The notes: a model not told the origin generated them from the sequence alone. DNA of 64,000 bases from Paracoccus shanxieyensis (GCF_009711265.1 NZ_WMII01000008.1:124001-188000), one strand, 5' to 3'. Positions 17,093 through 26,613 are shown, numbered from the stretch's first letter. Numbers and translations are program-made.

Positions 17093-19026
17093 GCGGTGAC
17101 CCCCTTGGAGCTGCGGCTGCGGCCCCGCGCCAGCCATGCGCTGCCAAGCGCATCCAGCGCGAACAAGGCGGCAGCCAGCGCGATCAGCCAGCCGCGCAGA
17201 TCCGTGCCGGGCGATTGCGCCGCATCCTCGATCACCGCGCCGGGCCAGTTGGCCACGGCCATCGGCCCGCCGGCATTCAGCGCAGCACTGCGTTCGCCGG
17301 AACGATACAGCCCCGCCGGCGCGCCGGGCGCGGGGCCGCGCGCGAAATCGGCGGCGGCGACCGGCACGGGGTCTTTTGGCTCGGATACGCGGCCGAAGCC
17401 GTCCAGCACCTGAACCGGGGTCCAGAAGGTGTCGTCGTCGCTGGCCTGCGTCTCGGGGGTTTCGGCGCTGGCGCGGGCGGTGGCGACAAGGCGGTCCAGC
17501 ATCTGCACGAACAGGCCCGACAGCGCCAGATCCGACCATTCGGCATTGGCGGTGGTGTGAAACAGCACGATCTGGCCCTGCCCCAACGGCGCGCGCGTGA
17601 CCAGGGGCGTGCCATCGCTGAGCTGCGCCAAGGTCCGCGCCGCCAGATCGGGCGAGGGTTCGGCCAGAAGCTGCGCGCGCACCGTGGCATCCTGCGGCAC
17701 GGTCAGCCCGGCGAATGGCCCATCCGCCGGGAAGGGCCGCAGCCCACGCGCCTCGCCCCAGCTCAGCGCCCCGCCGATGTCGCGCCCGCCCGCGCGCAGC
17801 CGCACCGGCAAAAGCGGCTCTTGCCCCAGATATTCGTCGGCAGCCATGCGCGGCCCGGCAAAGCGGATCAACAGCCCGCCCTGATCGACCCAATCCTGCA
17901 ACGCCTCGGTTTCCGGCAGGCCGACCTGATCGGCCAGCACGATCACATCGGGCGATGCCTGCAGCACATCACCCAGCCCGCCCTCGATCAGATCGGCGCG
18001 CGGTGCCAGTGAACGGCGCAGGTAATGCAGCGGCGACAGCAGCCGCTGGCCTTCGCTGGTGCTGTCCTGCCCGACCAGCGCGACCTTGCGGCGGCGCACG
18101 CTGTCATCGGCCAGCACCACGGCCCCGGCGCTGGCCTGCCCCTCGATTTCAAAGCGGGCGATGCGGTTGCGCAGCTCCGAAGGCAGGTCGATCGGCACGG
18201 GCCGCGCGGCGATGCCCGCATCGGTGACCGGATCGCCTGCGCTCAGCCGCGCCAGTTCGCGCGGCGCGCCCTGCGGATCCAACCCGATGGCCAACACCTG
18301 CGGCGGCACGCCCTGCCCGGTCGAACGCAGCCGCAATGAAGGCTGATCCCCCGCGACCAGTTCCAGCGACATGCGCGCGCTGGCGGGCGGCACGACCGTC
18401 ACCTGCCCGCGCGCGGCCAAGGCCGATTGCAGCGCGCCGCGTCCGGGATGGTCCAGCCCGTCGCTGAGCCAAAGCACCGCCAGCCGGTTCGGGGCCTGCG
18501 CCAGCGTCGCGGCAGGATCTTGGGGATAACGGGTCTCCCATGCGGCGGGGACCATGCCGCGCAATTGTGCCTCCAGATCGCCTGCGGCCTGAAAGGCCAG
18601 CGCGCCTTCGGATGTGCCATCGGCCAGCAGCAGGGCGGCGGGCTGGCCTGCCGATTGCGCCTGCCCCAAGGCGCGCAGGGCGCGGGCCTGCCGCTGCGGC
18701 CAGTCCGAGGCCGCCGTCCAGCCCGCATCCATCACGATCAGCAAGGGCGCATCGCCTTGTTGCTGCGGCGCGGGTTTCCAGATCGGCCCGGCAAAGGCCA
18801 GAATCAGCGCGGCAATCGCCAACACCCGCAGCAGCAGCAGCCACCACGGCGTATGCTGGGCCACCGGCTGCGGGTCGCGCAGCCCCAGCAGCAGCCGCGT
18901 GCCGGGAAAGCGCACCAGTTTCGGCGATGGCGGCATGGCGCGCAGGATCAGCCACAGCACCGGCAGCGCCGCCAGCGCGATCAGAAGCCAGGGGGCCAGA
19001 AAACCAAGGGGACCAAGGACCAGCAT
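17089..19026 (-). CDS. BatA-like membrane protein of the MoxR operon
   Basis: A 645-residue protein. The N-terminal BatA-type double membrane region (GPLGFLAPWLLIALAALPVL and PWWLLLLRVLAIAALILAFA) precedes a VWA-like extracytoplasmic region with LLIVMDAGWTAASDW. Repeated loops with VVPPASARM and VIVLADQVGLP follow, and a C-terminal helix (GWLIALAAALFALDALGS) precedes a basic tail. The start at 19026 gives a TGATG overlap with the DUF58 gene. Role inferred from the operon: a membrane scaffold working with a MoxR chaperone. Confidence 0.82.
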   Translation of the reverse strand: MLVLGPLGFLAPWLLIALAALPVLWLILRAMPPSPKLVRFPGTRLLLGLRDPQPVAQHTPWWLLLLRVLAIAALILAFAGPIWKPAPQQQGDAPLLIVMDAGWTAASDWPQRQARALRALGQAQSAGQPAALLLADGTSEGALAFQAAGDLEAQLRGMVPAAWETRYPQDPAATLAQAPNRLAVLWLSDGLDHPGRGALQSALAARGQVTVVPPASARMSLELVAGDQPSLRLRSTGQGVPPQVLAIGLDPQGAPRELARLSAGDPVTDAGIAARPVPIDLPSELRNRIARFEIEGQASAGAVVLADDSVRRRKVALVGQDSTSEGQRLLSPLHYLRRSLAPRADLIEGGLGDVLQASPDVIVLADQVGLPETEALQDWVDQGGLLIRFAGPRMAADEYLGQEPLLPVRLRAGGRDIGGALSWGEARGLRPFPADGPFAGLTVPQDATVRAQLLAEPSPDLAARTLAQLSDGTPLVTRAPLGQGQIVLFHTTANAEWSDLALSGLFVQMLDRLVATARASAETPETQASDDDTFWTPVQVLDGFGRVSEPKDPVPVAAADFARGPAPGAPAGLYRSGERSAALNAGGPMAVANWPGAVIEDAAQSPGTDLRGWLIALAAALFALDALGSAWLARGRSRSSKGVTA

Positions 19027-19910
19027 CAGCCCTCCAGCACCGTCCACAGCCATGTCAGCGCCTGCGATGGCTGCTGGGCGGTGTCATGCGTGCCGAAATG
19101 CCAGCCCGCGACCTGCGCGGCCTGCGTCAGCATCTGGCGCCGTTCGGCCAGCCGCGCCAGATAGGCGTCGCGCAGCCCGGCGGCATCGCGGGTGTCATGG
19201 CTCAGCGCCCCGCTGGCCGAGCGGAAAAGGACCGCACCGCCAAAGGGAAAGCTTTCCTCGGTCGGGTCCAGCACCTGCAACAGCGCGCCCTGCACACCCA
19301 TGCCCGCCGCGCGGTTCAGACAGGCCAGCACCGGCGCGGGATCGCCCAGAAAATCGTCGATCAGGATGATGCGCTGATTGGGGCGCATGCTGTCCACCGG
19401 CGGCGCGTCCTCATCGGTGGTCAGCGCCACGCGGCGCACCAGCGTTTCCGCGATACGGTCGGCCTGCACGCGGCCCGGACGCGGGGGATTGCCCGCAATG
19501 GCCACCCGCTCGCCCCCGGCCAGCAGCGCCAGCGACAGGGCCAGCGCCAGCAGATCGGCGCGGTCGCGCTTGCTGCTGCGATCCGGCCCGCCCGTGAACT
19601 GCATCCCCGCCGCGCCCGAGACCCAGATCACCGCGGATTGCGCCACCTGCGCCTCGCTGTCGCGCACGAATTGCCCGTCCGACCGCCCCGAGCGGCGCCA
19701 GTCGATATTGCGCGCCGTGTCGCCCTGCGTGGCGGGACGGTATTGCCAGAAATCCTCTCCGGTGCCGGCACGGCGCTGGCCATGCGCGCCGACCGTCAGG
19801 CTGGCGGCCAGCCGTTCGGCCGACAGCATCAGCGCCGGAAGGCTGGCCGAGGCAGCCTCGGCCCCGGCGCGAAGCTGGCCTGCGCTGGAGGTTGGGGGTG
19901 GCGGCGTCAC
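19026..19910 (-). CDS. DUF58 domain protein
   Basis: A 294-residue cytosolic DUF58 protein, the usual partner of MoxR ATPases. The diagnostic segment DFWQYRPATQGDTARNIDWRR is split across the first third, followed by SGRSDGQFVRD. A VWA-like half contains IILIDDFLGDPAPVLACL. It overlaps the moxR stop by four bases, which indicates coupling. Confidence 0.9.
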   Translation of the reverse strand: MTPPPPTSSAGQLRAGAEAASASLPALMLSAERLAASLTVGAHGQRRAGTGEDFWQYRPATQGDTARNIDWRRSGRSDGQFVRDSEAQVAQSAVIWVSGAAGMQFTGGPDRSSKRDRADLLALALSLALLAGGERVAIAGNPPRPGRVQADRIAETLVRRVALTTDEDAPPVDSMRPNQRIILIDDFLGDPAPVLACLNRAAGMGVQGALLQVLDPTEESFPFGGAVLFRSASGALSHDTRDAAGLRDAYLARLAERRQMLTQAAQVAGWHFGTHDTAQQPSQALTWLWTVLEG

Positions 19911-20911
19911 GCGGCGGCAGCCTGCAGCCGGTCGCCCAGCAGGCGGGCGATGATGCCTTCGACCGTTTCGCCCCGCGCGCGCGCGGCAAAGCTCAGCGCC
20001 ATGCGGTGACGCAGGACGGGGGCGGCCATGGCCTGCACGTCGTCCAGCGTCGGGGCAAAGCGGCCGTGCAGCGCTGCACGGGCCCGCGCCACCAGCGTCA
20101 GCGCCTGCGCCGCGCGCGGCCCCGGCCCCCAGACCAGCGCGTCCGAGATCCAGCCCGGCGCTTCCGGCGCGCCGGGCCGGGCCGAGCGGACCAGATCCAG
20201 AATGGCGTTCAGCACCCCGTCGCCCACCGGCATCCGGCGGATCAGCCCCTGCGCGGCGATCAGGCCACCGGGGTCGAAGACGGCATGGGCCGCGCCCTGA
20301 TCCACGCCGGTCGTCGCCAGCAGGATCGCGCGTTCGGTGTCGCGGTCGGGATAATCCACGTCGATCTGCAACAGGAACCGGTCAAGCTGCGCCTCGGGCA
20401 GCGGATAGGTGCCTTCCTGTTCGATGGGGTTCTGGGTCGCAAGGACGTGGAACGGGCGGCCCAACGGTCGATGTTCGCCGCCGATCGTCACCTCGGCCTC
20501 CTGCATGGCCTGCAGCAATGCCGATTGCGTGCGCGGGCTGGCGCGGTTGATTTCATCGGCCATCAGCAGCTGCGTGAAAACCGGCCCCTGAATGAAGCGG
20601 AAGGCGCGCGTGCCATCGGGCAGCACGTCCAGCACCTCGGATCCCAGAATATCGGCGGGCATCAGGTCGGGGGTGAACTGCACCCGGGCGCTGTCCAGAC
20701 CAAGAACGGTCGACAGCGTATCGACCAGCATGGTCTTGCCCAGACCGGGCTGACCCACCAGAAGCGCATGGCCGCCCGACAGGATCGCGGCCAAGACCTG
20801 TTCGACAACCGCGTGCTGTCCGACGAAGCGATGCTCGACACTCAGCCGGGCTTGCGCCAGCTTTGCGGTCAGAACATTGACGTCTTCGACAAGTTTAAGT
20901 TCCTCGGCCAT
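19907..20911 (-). CDS. MoxR family AAA+ ATPase
   Basis: A 334-residue MoxR-type AAA+ ATPase, a chaperone for VWA-domain proteins. Walker A is GQPGLGKT, Walker B is LLMADEINRASPRTQ, and sensor/arginine region segments are ATQNPIEQEGTYPLPEAQLD and RF. It is the first gene of the five-gene operon. GAGG lies seven bases before the ATG at 20911. Only 35 bases separate it from the divergent DUF1285 gene, so the two promoters must overlap or lie within coding sequence. Confidence 0.93.
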   Translation of the reverse strand: MAEELKLVEDVNVLTAKLAQARLSVEHRFVGQHAVVEQVLAAILSGGHALLVGQPGLGKTMLVDTLSTVLGLDSARVQFTPDLMPADILGSEVLDVLPDGTRAFRFIQGPVFTQLLMADEINRASPRTQSALLQAMQEAEVTIGGEHRPLGRPFHVLATQNPIEQEGTYPLPEAQLDRFLLQIDVDYPDRDTERAILLATTGVDQGAAHAVFDPGGLIAAQGLIRRMPVGDGVLNAILDLVRSARPGAPEAPGWISDALVWGPGPRAAQALTLVARARAALHGRFAPTLDDVQAMAAPVLRHRMALSFAARARGETVEGIIARLLGDRLQAAAA

Positions 20912-20946
20912 GACAATGCCTCTTTTCTGGTCTAGGACAGCATAGG

Positions 20947-21519
20947 ATGACCATGGACAAGGCTCCACTGGTAATGGGTGGAAAGACTGACAATGCCGTG
21001 AGCAATGCGGCCGGGCTGGCAGATGCTGCCATGCGTGCCTCGAAAAAAGGCCCGCCGCCGGTGCATTTGTGGAACCCGCCCTTTTGCGGCGATCTGGATA
21101 TGGAGATCCGCGCCGACGGGACGTGGTTCTATCAGGGCACGCCCATCGGGCGGCACCGCATGGTGCAGCTGTTCGCCTCGATCCTGAAGCGCGAAGGCGA
21201 CGCCTATTTTCTTGTCACGCCCGTCGAAAAGGTGGGCATCCGCGTCGTGGACGCGCCTTTTATCGCCGTCGATGCCCAGATCGGTGAAACGATCACCTTT
21301 ACCACCAATGTCGGCGATACCGTGGTCGCCGGCCCCGATCACGCGATCGAACTGCGGGGGACGGTGGATCAGCCGCGCCCCTATCTTCATGTCCGGCGCG
21401 GGCTATGGGCGCTGATCGACCGCAAGACTTTCTACAGACTGGCCGACGCTGCTACGTCCGACGCTGATGGACGTATGGGTTTGCAATCGGGTGGGACATT
21501 CTTTCCGCTGGAGCCCTGA
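20947..21519 (+). CDS. DUF1285 family protein
   Basis: A 190-residue protein of the DUF1285 family, with PPVHLWNPPFCGDLDMEIRA (the typical opening), DGTWFYQGTPIGRHRMVQLF and a C-terminal YLHVRRGLWALIDRKTFYRL. It is predicted cytosolic. Function is unknown. The start could be the ATG at 20947 or at 20953; the latter has better spacing from AGG. It is followed by the isomerase-like gene after one base. Confidence 0.88.
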   Translation: MTMDKAPLVMGGKTDNAVSNAAGLADAAMRASKKGPPPVHLWNPPFCGDLDMEIRADGTWFYQGTPIGRHRMVQLFASILKREGDAYFLVTPVEKVGIRVVDAPFIAVDAQIGETITFTTNVGDTVVAGPDHAIELRGTVDQPRPYLHVRRGLWALIDRKTFYRLADAATSDADGRMGLQSGGTFFPLEP

Positions 21520-21520
21520 C

Positions 21521-22276
21521 ATGGCGCGATTCGCCGCCAACCTGACATATCTGTTCACCGAATACCCCATGCTTCAACGCTTTGCCGCAGCCAAGCGCGC
21601 GGGCTTTCAGGGGGTCGAGATCCTGTTTCCCTATGACCTGCCGGTCAAGGAACTGACGCAGGCCGCCAAAGCCTCGGGGCTGGACTTCGTGCTGATGAAC
21701 GCGCCGCCGCCGAACTGGGCGGGCGGGCCAAGGGGGTTCGCGGCGCAGCCCGAGAACCAGCCCCGGTTCCGCAGCGATTTCGACCGCGCCGTGCGGGTGG
21801 CGACCGCGCTGAGCGTGCAGCACGTGCATGTCATGGCCGGCAATGCCGCAGGCCCCGCCGCGCGCAAGGTTCTGGTCGAGAACCTGAAATGGGCCGCAGC
21901 GCGCGCACCGCGCCTCAGCCTGACGATCGAGCCGATCAACACCAAGGATCTGCCCGGCTATTTCCTGTCCGATTTCGATCTGGCCGCCGATATTCTGGCG
22001 CAGGTGGATGCGCCGAATGTGGGGCTGCAATTCGATGCCTTTCAGGCGCAGATGATCCATGGCGACGCGCTGGCCTGCTGGCAGAAACATGCGTCATGGG
22101 TGCGCCATGTCCAGATCGCGGATTTCCCCGGCCGGCATGAGCCTTATGCCGGAGATATTGATTTTCCGACGTTTTTCAGCGCGCTGGATCAGTCGGGATA
22201 TACCGGCTGGGTGGGTGCCGAATATACCCCGCTGACCTCGACCGATGCCGGTCTGCGCTGGTTGAAACGGGCCTAA
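21521..22276 (+). CDS. Hydroxypyruvate isomerase family TIM-barrel protein
   Basis: A 251-residue TIM-barrel sugar isomerase/epimerase-fold protein close to Hyi, which interconverts hydroxypyruvate and tartronate semialdehyde. The start is MARFAANLTYLFTEYP; later segments are FQGVEILFPYD, SLTIEPINTKDLPGYFL (metal-binding Glu in EPIN), and IADFPGRHEPYAGDIDF with a conserved H. The start at 21521 has GGAG eight bases upstream. The exact substrate is inferred from the family. Its stop overlaps the convergent aldehyde dehydrogenase stop by four bases. Confidence 0.88.
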   Translation: MARFAANLTYLFTEYPMLQRFAAAKRAGFQGVEILFPYDLPVKELTQAAKASGLDFVLMNAPPPNWAGGPRGFAAQPENQPRFRSDFDRAVRVATALSVQHVHVMAGNAAGPAARKVLVENLKWAAARAPRLSLTIEPINTKDLPGYFLSDFDLAADILAQVDAPNVGLQFDAFQAQMIHGDALACWQKHASWVRHVQIADFPGRHEPYAGDIDFPTFFSALDQSGYTGWVGAEYTPLTSTDAGLRWLKRA

Positions 22277-24606
22277 TAGGCCGCGCTTCCGGTTCCGGCG
22301 GGCAGCGCGCCGTAAGGCAGCCAGATGGTCTTGGCCCGTGTGGCGCGGCGCAGGAAATCGCGGCCCTGCGCGTCGGGCGCGGACCAGTCGCGCGGCTCGG
22401 GCGACCAGACCGGGATCAGCGTGTCGCTGGCGGCACGCTCGGTCGCGGCCAGAGCCTCGCCCTGCGCGACGTGCCAGATGGCGTTCACGCCGTCATGCCC
22501 GGCCAGAGCCTGTGCCAGCGCATCGCGCGGCCCGGTCACGATATTGACCACGCCCCCCGGCACGTCCGAGGTCGCCAGCACCTGCGCCAGCGTCAGCGCC
22601 GCCATGGGCTTGTCCTGCGAAGGCACGGCCACGACGGTATTGCCCATGGCAATCGCAGGCAGCACCAGCGACATGAAGCCCGCAAACGCACTGCCATTGG
22701 GCGCGACGATCCCCATCACGCCATGCGGATCGTGCTGCACATGGGTCAGATGGCCGGGCTTTGCCGCCACCGTCGCCCCATCGAACTTGTCGGCAAAGCC
22801 CGCATAATAGAAACAGCGCCGGATCGCGGCCTCGATCTGTTCGACCGAGGCGAGCCCGGCAAATTCCGACCGCCGCAGCGCCAGATTCTCGGCCAGAAAA
22901 TACAGCACCTGCGCCCGGCCATGCCCGCCCAGCGACTGCCATTTGCCCTGCGCACCCGCGGCGGCCTCGACGGCGTTGCGGATGTCCTTTTTGCCGCCCA
23001 AGGGGATCAGCTCGTCCTGCGCCTCATAGCTGGCGCCGCCATCGGGACGCTTCTGCGCGCCGCCGATATACAGCTTCACCGTGCGGTCGATGCCCTTTTC
23101 CAGATGCTGCAACCCGTCGGGAATGGCGGTCAGCGCGGCGGGCGCGGCATCGCGCGCGGGCTTGGCCACGGGCGCGGTCAGGTAATCCAGCATCCCCTCG
23201 CGCCCGCCTTCGCGGCCATAACCGCTGTCGCGCAGCCCGCCGAACGGGGCTGCGGCGTCGAACAGATTGGCGCAGTTCACCCAGACCACGCCCGCCTTGA
23301 TGCGTGCCGCCAGATCTGTCGCCACCGTCGCGCTTTCCGACCAGACCGAGGCCGCCAGCCCATAGGCGGTGTTGTTGGCCAGATCCGCCGCCTCATCGGG
23401 GGTGCGGAACGTCGACAGCGTCGCGATGGGGCCGAAGATCTCATCGCGCATCCCCGGATTGGCGGGGGCGATGTGTTTCAGATAGCCCGGCGCGATATGG
23501 CAGCCCTGCGCCTGACCGCCGACCAGTTCAGCCCCTGCCCCGACAGCCCTGTCCAGCAAGGACAGGACGCGGGCGTGCTGCACGGGATCGACGATCACGC
23601 CGATATCGGTGGATTTGTCCAGAGGCGCGCCAAGCCGCAGTTTCTGCATCCGGGCATGCAGCAAGGTTTCAAACCGCGCGGCCACGCTTTCGGCGACAAG
23701 GATGCGCGATCCGGCGCAGCAGACCTGCCCCTGATTGAACCAGATGCTGTCCACGACGCCTTCGACCGCCGCGTCCAGATCGGCATCGTCCATCACGACA
23801 AAGGGCGACTTGCCGCCCAGTTCCAGCGTCAGCTTCTTGCCCGATCCCGCAACGGCGCGGGCGATGCCGCGCCCCACCTCGGTCGAGCCGGTGAAGGCGA
23901 TCTTGTCGACCGGCGCCGCCACCAGCGCCGCCCCGGTATCGCCGTCGCCCGTCACGACATTGACCACGCCCGCAGGCAGGCCGACATGGGCGCAGATCTC
24001 GGCAAAGGCCAGGGCGGTCAGCGGCGTGTATTCGGCGGGCTTCAGCACGACCGTATTGCCCGCCGCCAGCGCGGGCGCGACCTTCCATGCCAGCATCAGC
24101 AGCGGAAAATTCCACGGCACGATCTGGCCGCAGACGCCAAGGGGCACATGGCCGGGAAACTCGGTCTCGGCGATCTCGGCCCAGCCAGCGTGGTGATAGA
24201 AATGCCGCACGACCAGCGGCACGTCGATGTCGCGGCTTTCGCGGATCGGCTTGCCGTTATCCAGCGTCTCCAGCACAGACAGGAAGCGTTCGCGTTTCTG
24301 GATGGTGCGGGCGATGGCATACAGAAACCGCGCCCGGTCATGGCCCGGCATCGCGCCCCAGCCGCGCTGTGCCCGGCGCGCCGCGCGCACCGCCTTGGCC
24401 ACGTCGCGCGCCGTGCCCTGCGAGACCTGCGCCAGATCCTCGCCACTCGAGGGGTCGCGGCTGGCGAAGGTCTGGCCCGGTTTGGTGAAACGGCCCGCAA
24501 TGAAATGCCCGAAGCTGCGGCCCTTCAGCCAGTCGCGCACCGCCGCGCTGTCTTCGACCGAGGGGCCGTATTCCATGCTTGCCATGATGTCTGAAACCTG
24601 TCGCAT
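22273..24606 (-). CDS. Two-module aldehyde dehydrogenase (ALDH16-like)
   Basis: A 777-residue protein with two aldehyde-dehydrogenase modules. The first (about residues 30-490) is catalytic: C296 in NQGQVCCAGSR and E262 in LELGGKSP. The second (about 510-777) is ALDH-like but lacks the catalytic Cys motif, as in the ALDH16 family. It follows deoC by four bases; DeoC releases acetaldehyde, a plausible substrate for oxidation to acetate. The start at 24606 is the first ATG after the deoC stop; ATGs at 24585 and 24576 are alternatives. Confidence 0.9.
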   Translation of the reverse strand: MRQVSDIMASMEYGPSVEDSAAVRDWLKGRSFGHFIAGRFTKPGQTFASRDPSSGEDLAQVSQGTARDVAKAVRAARRAQRGWGAMPGHDRARFLYAIARTIQKRERFLSVLETLDNGKPIRESRDIDVPLVVRHFYHHAGWAEIAETEFPGHVPLGVCGQIVPWNFPLLMLAWKVAPALAAGNTVVLKPAEYTPLTALAFAEICAHVGLPAGVVNVVTGDGDTGAALVAAPVDKIAFTGSTEVGRGIARAVAGSGKKLTLELGGKSPFVVMDDADLDAAVEGVVDSIWFNQGQVCCAGSRILVAESVAARFETLLHARMQKLRLGAPLDKSTDIGVIVDPVQHARVLSLLDRAVGAGAELVGGQAQGCHIAPGYLKHIAPANPGMRDEIFGPIATLSTFRTPDEAADLANNTAYGLAASVWSESATVATDLAARIKAGVVWVNCANLFDAAAPFGGLRDSGYGREGGREGMLDYLTAPVAKPARDAAPAALTAIPDGLQHLEKGIDRTVKLYIGGAQKRPDGGASYEAQDELIPLGGKKDIRNAVEAAAGAQGKWQSLGGHGRAQVLYFLAENLALRRSEFAGLASVEQIEAAIRRCFYYAGFADKFDGATVAAKPGHLTHVQHDPHGVMGIVAPNGSAFAGFMSLVLPAIAMGNTVVAVPSQDKPMAALTLAQVLATSDVPGGVVNIVTGPRDALAQALAGHDGVNAIWHVAQGEALAATERAASDTLIPVWSPEPRDWSAPDAQGRDFLRRATRAKTIWLPYGALPAGTGSAAY

Positions 24607-24610
24607 GTTC

Positions 24611-25570
24611 TTATCCCGCAGCCAGCCGGTGTCCGGCGGCATAGCGGCCCGTAACGTGATGGGAAATCTGGCGCTCGATGTCGGCCAGCAGGGATGACGC
24701 GCCGATGCGAAACAGGTCTGGGGCCAGCCAGTCGCGGCCCAGCTCCTCGGTCATCAGCACCTGCCAGTTCAGCGCGTCCTTGGCGGTGCGCAGCCCGCCC
24801 GCAGGCTTGAAGCCCACGGCAAAGCCGGTGCGGTCGCGGTAATCGCGGATGGCCCGCAGCATGACCAGCGACACGGGCAGCGTGGCATTCACCGGCTCTT
24901 TCCCGGTCGAGGTCTTGATGAAATCCGACCCGGCCTGCATGGCGACATGGCTGGCGCGGGCGACATTTGTCAGGGTCTTCAGCTCTCCGGTGGCCAGAAT
25001 GGATTTCATCAGCGCGCCGCCGCAGGCCTCGCGCATGGCGCAGATCTCATCGTAAAGCGCCGACCATTCGCCGCGCAGCACCAGCGCGCGCGAGATCACG
25101 ATGTCGATTTCATCCGCACCCTGATCCAGCGCATAGCGGATCTCGGCCAGCCGCAGATCCAGCGGCATCAGCCCGGCGGGAAAGCCCGTCGCGACCGAGG
25201 CCACGGGCACATTCGTCCCGGTCAGCGCCTGCTTGGCGGCGGCAACCATCGTGGGATAGACGCAGACCGCGCCGGTGGTCAGGCCGGACACGCCAAGCGC
25301 CTGCAGATGTTCTGGCGCGATGGGCTGGCGGGCCTTGGCGCAGAGCCGCGCCACGCGGTCGGATGTGTCATCGCCCGAAAGCGTGGTCAGGTCGATGCAG
25401 CGCACCGCGTTCAACAGCCACGCCGCCTGCCATTCGCGCTTGAGGCTGCGCCGCGCCGGCAGGCTTGCGGCGCGACGCTCGGCTGCGGGGGTGTTGACGG
25501 CGATGCCCTCGAACCATTCGGGATGCAGCGCCGTGCCGGGATTGCGCCGTCTTGCGTCGTGATCCTTCAT
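24611..25570 (-). CDS. deoC: Deoxyribose-phosphate aldolase
   Basis: Cleaves 2-deoxyribose 5-phosphate to acetaldehyde and glyceraldehyde 3-phosphate in deoxynucleoside breakdown. The 319-residue protein is the longer type. The lysine motifs are present: DFIKTSTGKEP and GFAVGFKPAGGLRT. The start at 25570 overlaps the DUF1523 stop (TGATG). With the aldehyde dehydrogenase it forms a catabolic pair. Confidence 0.95.
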   Translation of the reverse strand: MKDHDARRRNPGTALHPEWFEGIAVNTPAAERRAASLPARRSLKREWQAAWLLNAVRCIDLTTLSGDDTSDRVARLCAKARQPIAPEHLQALGVSGLTTGAVCVYPTMVAAAKQALTGTNVPVASVATGFPAGLMPLDLRLAEIRYALDQGADEIDIVISRALVLRGEWSALYDEICAMREACGGALMKSILATGELKTLTNVARASHVAMQAGSDFIKTSTGKEPVNATLPVSLVMLRAIRDYRDRTGFAVGFKPAGGLRTAKDALNWQVLMTEELGRDWLAPDLFRIGASSLLADIERQISHHVTGRYAAGHRLAAG

Positions 25571-26187
25571 CAGCGGCCTTTCCACCAGCGGCTGACCCGC
25601 CCGCGGGCCGCGTCGCCGCGCGCGTCCAGCCGGACCAGCGTCGGGTCGATGCTGCGTTCGCGGAACTGGTTCCACATGCGCCAGATCAGCATCAGCAGCG
25701 CGCCCATGACCAGCAGGATGATGACGGCAGGCCAGTTGAAGGGCCGCACATCAGGCCCCGCCACCGGCTTGACCGAGATCGCATTGGGATAGATCGACAT
25801 CCACGACACCCGCCACCCGTATGAGGTGATGCTGACCCATTCCGGTGCCGCAGCCGTCGAGCGCCGGTCGGTCGCCGCCGCGTGCAGGTTCGAGCTGTCA
25901 TATTTGAAATAGGGCGGCCAGATCCAGCCGGTATCCTCGTTGCGATAGACATAGGGCTTGCCGTTGGGACGCACCGTGTCGATGAAGCGCACGTCGCGCT
26001 GGCCTGCGGCGTTCTGCACCGTCCCCGTATCGGGCGAGGCATAAAAGATCGCATTCGCGCCGATATCGGTCAGGCGGTTATAGGTGTTGGTGATCCGCAC
26101 CGTCTGCTTCGAGGGCAGCGAATAATCCAGAAACAGAAACAGCGTGATGCCGAACAGCACACCCAAAGCAGTCAGAAACCAGCGCAT
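25570..26187 (-). CDS. DUF1523 family membrane protein
   Basis: A 205-residue protein with an N-terminal membrane helix (FLTALGVLFGITLFLFLDYS), an extracytoplasmic domain containing VRITNTYNRL and WIWPPYFKYDSSNL, and a second helix (AVIILLVMGALLMLIWRMW) near the C-terminus before a basic tail. It matches the DUF1523 family, whose function is unknown. Coupled to deoC. Confidence 0.85.
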   Translation of the reverse strand: MRWFLTALGVLFGITLFLFLDYSLPSKQTVRITNTYNRLTDIGANAIFYASPDTGTVQNAAGQRDVRFIDTVRPNGKPYVYRNEDTGWIWPPYFKYDSSNLHAAATDRRSTAAAPEWVSITSYGWRVSWMSIYPNAISVKPVAGPDVRPFNWPAVIILLVMGALLMLIWRMWNQFRERSIDPTLVRLDARGDAARGRVSRWWKGR

Positions 26188-26197
26188 GGCCGCCCCT

Positions 26198-26479
26198 TCA
26201 GTTATAGTTCACCAGAATGACGATCAGCACGATCGCAACGACGGGCAGGATCAGGACAAGCTTGGCCAGACGCGCCTTCAGCGTCCGGTTGAAGCCCAGC
26301 ATCGAGCGGCGGACAAAGACCCGACGCGCCGGTGAATCGCCGGAATAGTCGGGGTGGCGACGGTCCCATTCCTTTTCCAGCTCCTCGCGCTTGGTGCTGC
26401 GCAGATAGATGCCCAGCAGCACATAAAAGATCAACTCGATGACGATCACCAAGGCGATCATCCGCAGGAAGGCCATCAT
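26198..26479 (-). CDS. Small two-helix membrane protein
   Basis: A 93-residue protein with hydrophobic helices at about residues 5-26 (RMIALVIVIELIFYVLLGIY) and 70-92 (KLVLILPVVAIVLIVILV), joined by a basic/acidic loop STKREELEKEWDRRHPDYSG. It lies ten bases before the DUF1523 gene and is probably in the same transcript. ATG at 26479 or 26476. Function not recognised. Confidence 0.7.
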   Translation of the reverse strand: MMAFLRMIALVIVIELIFYVLLGIYLRSTKREELEKEWDRRHPDYSGDSPARRVFVRRSMLGFNRTLKARLAKLVLILPVVAIVLIVILVNYN

Positions 26480-26613
26480 CTTGTGCGTCTTTCCGGGTTT
26501 GGACGGCTGCCATGGAACGGGCTGGGCGGGAAACTGTCAATTGCAGATCGGGGGATTCCCCAAGGCCGCGCATTGTGGCATGATCGCGCCATAATAACGG
26601 GAGAGCAGCCCGA

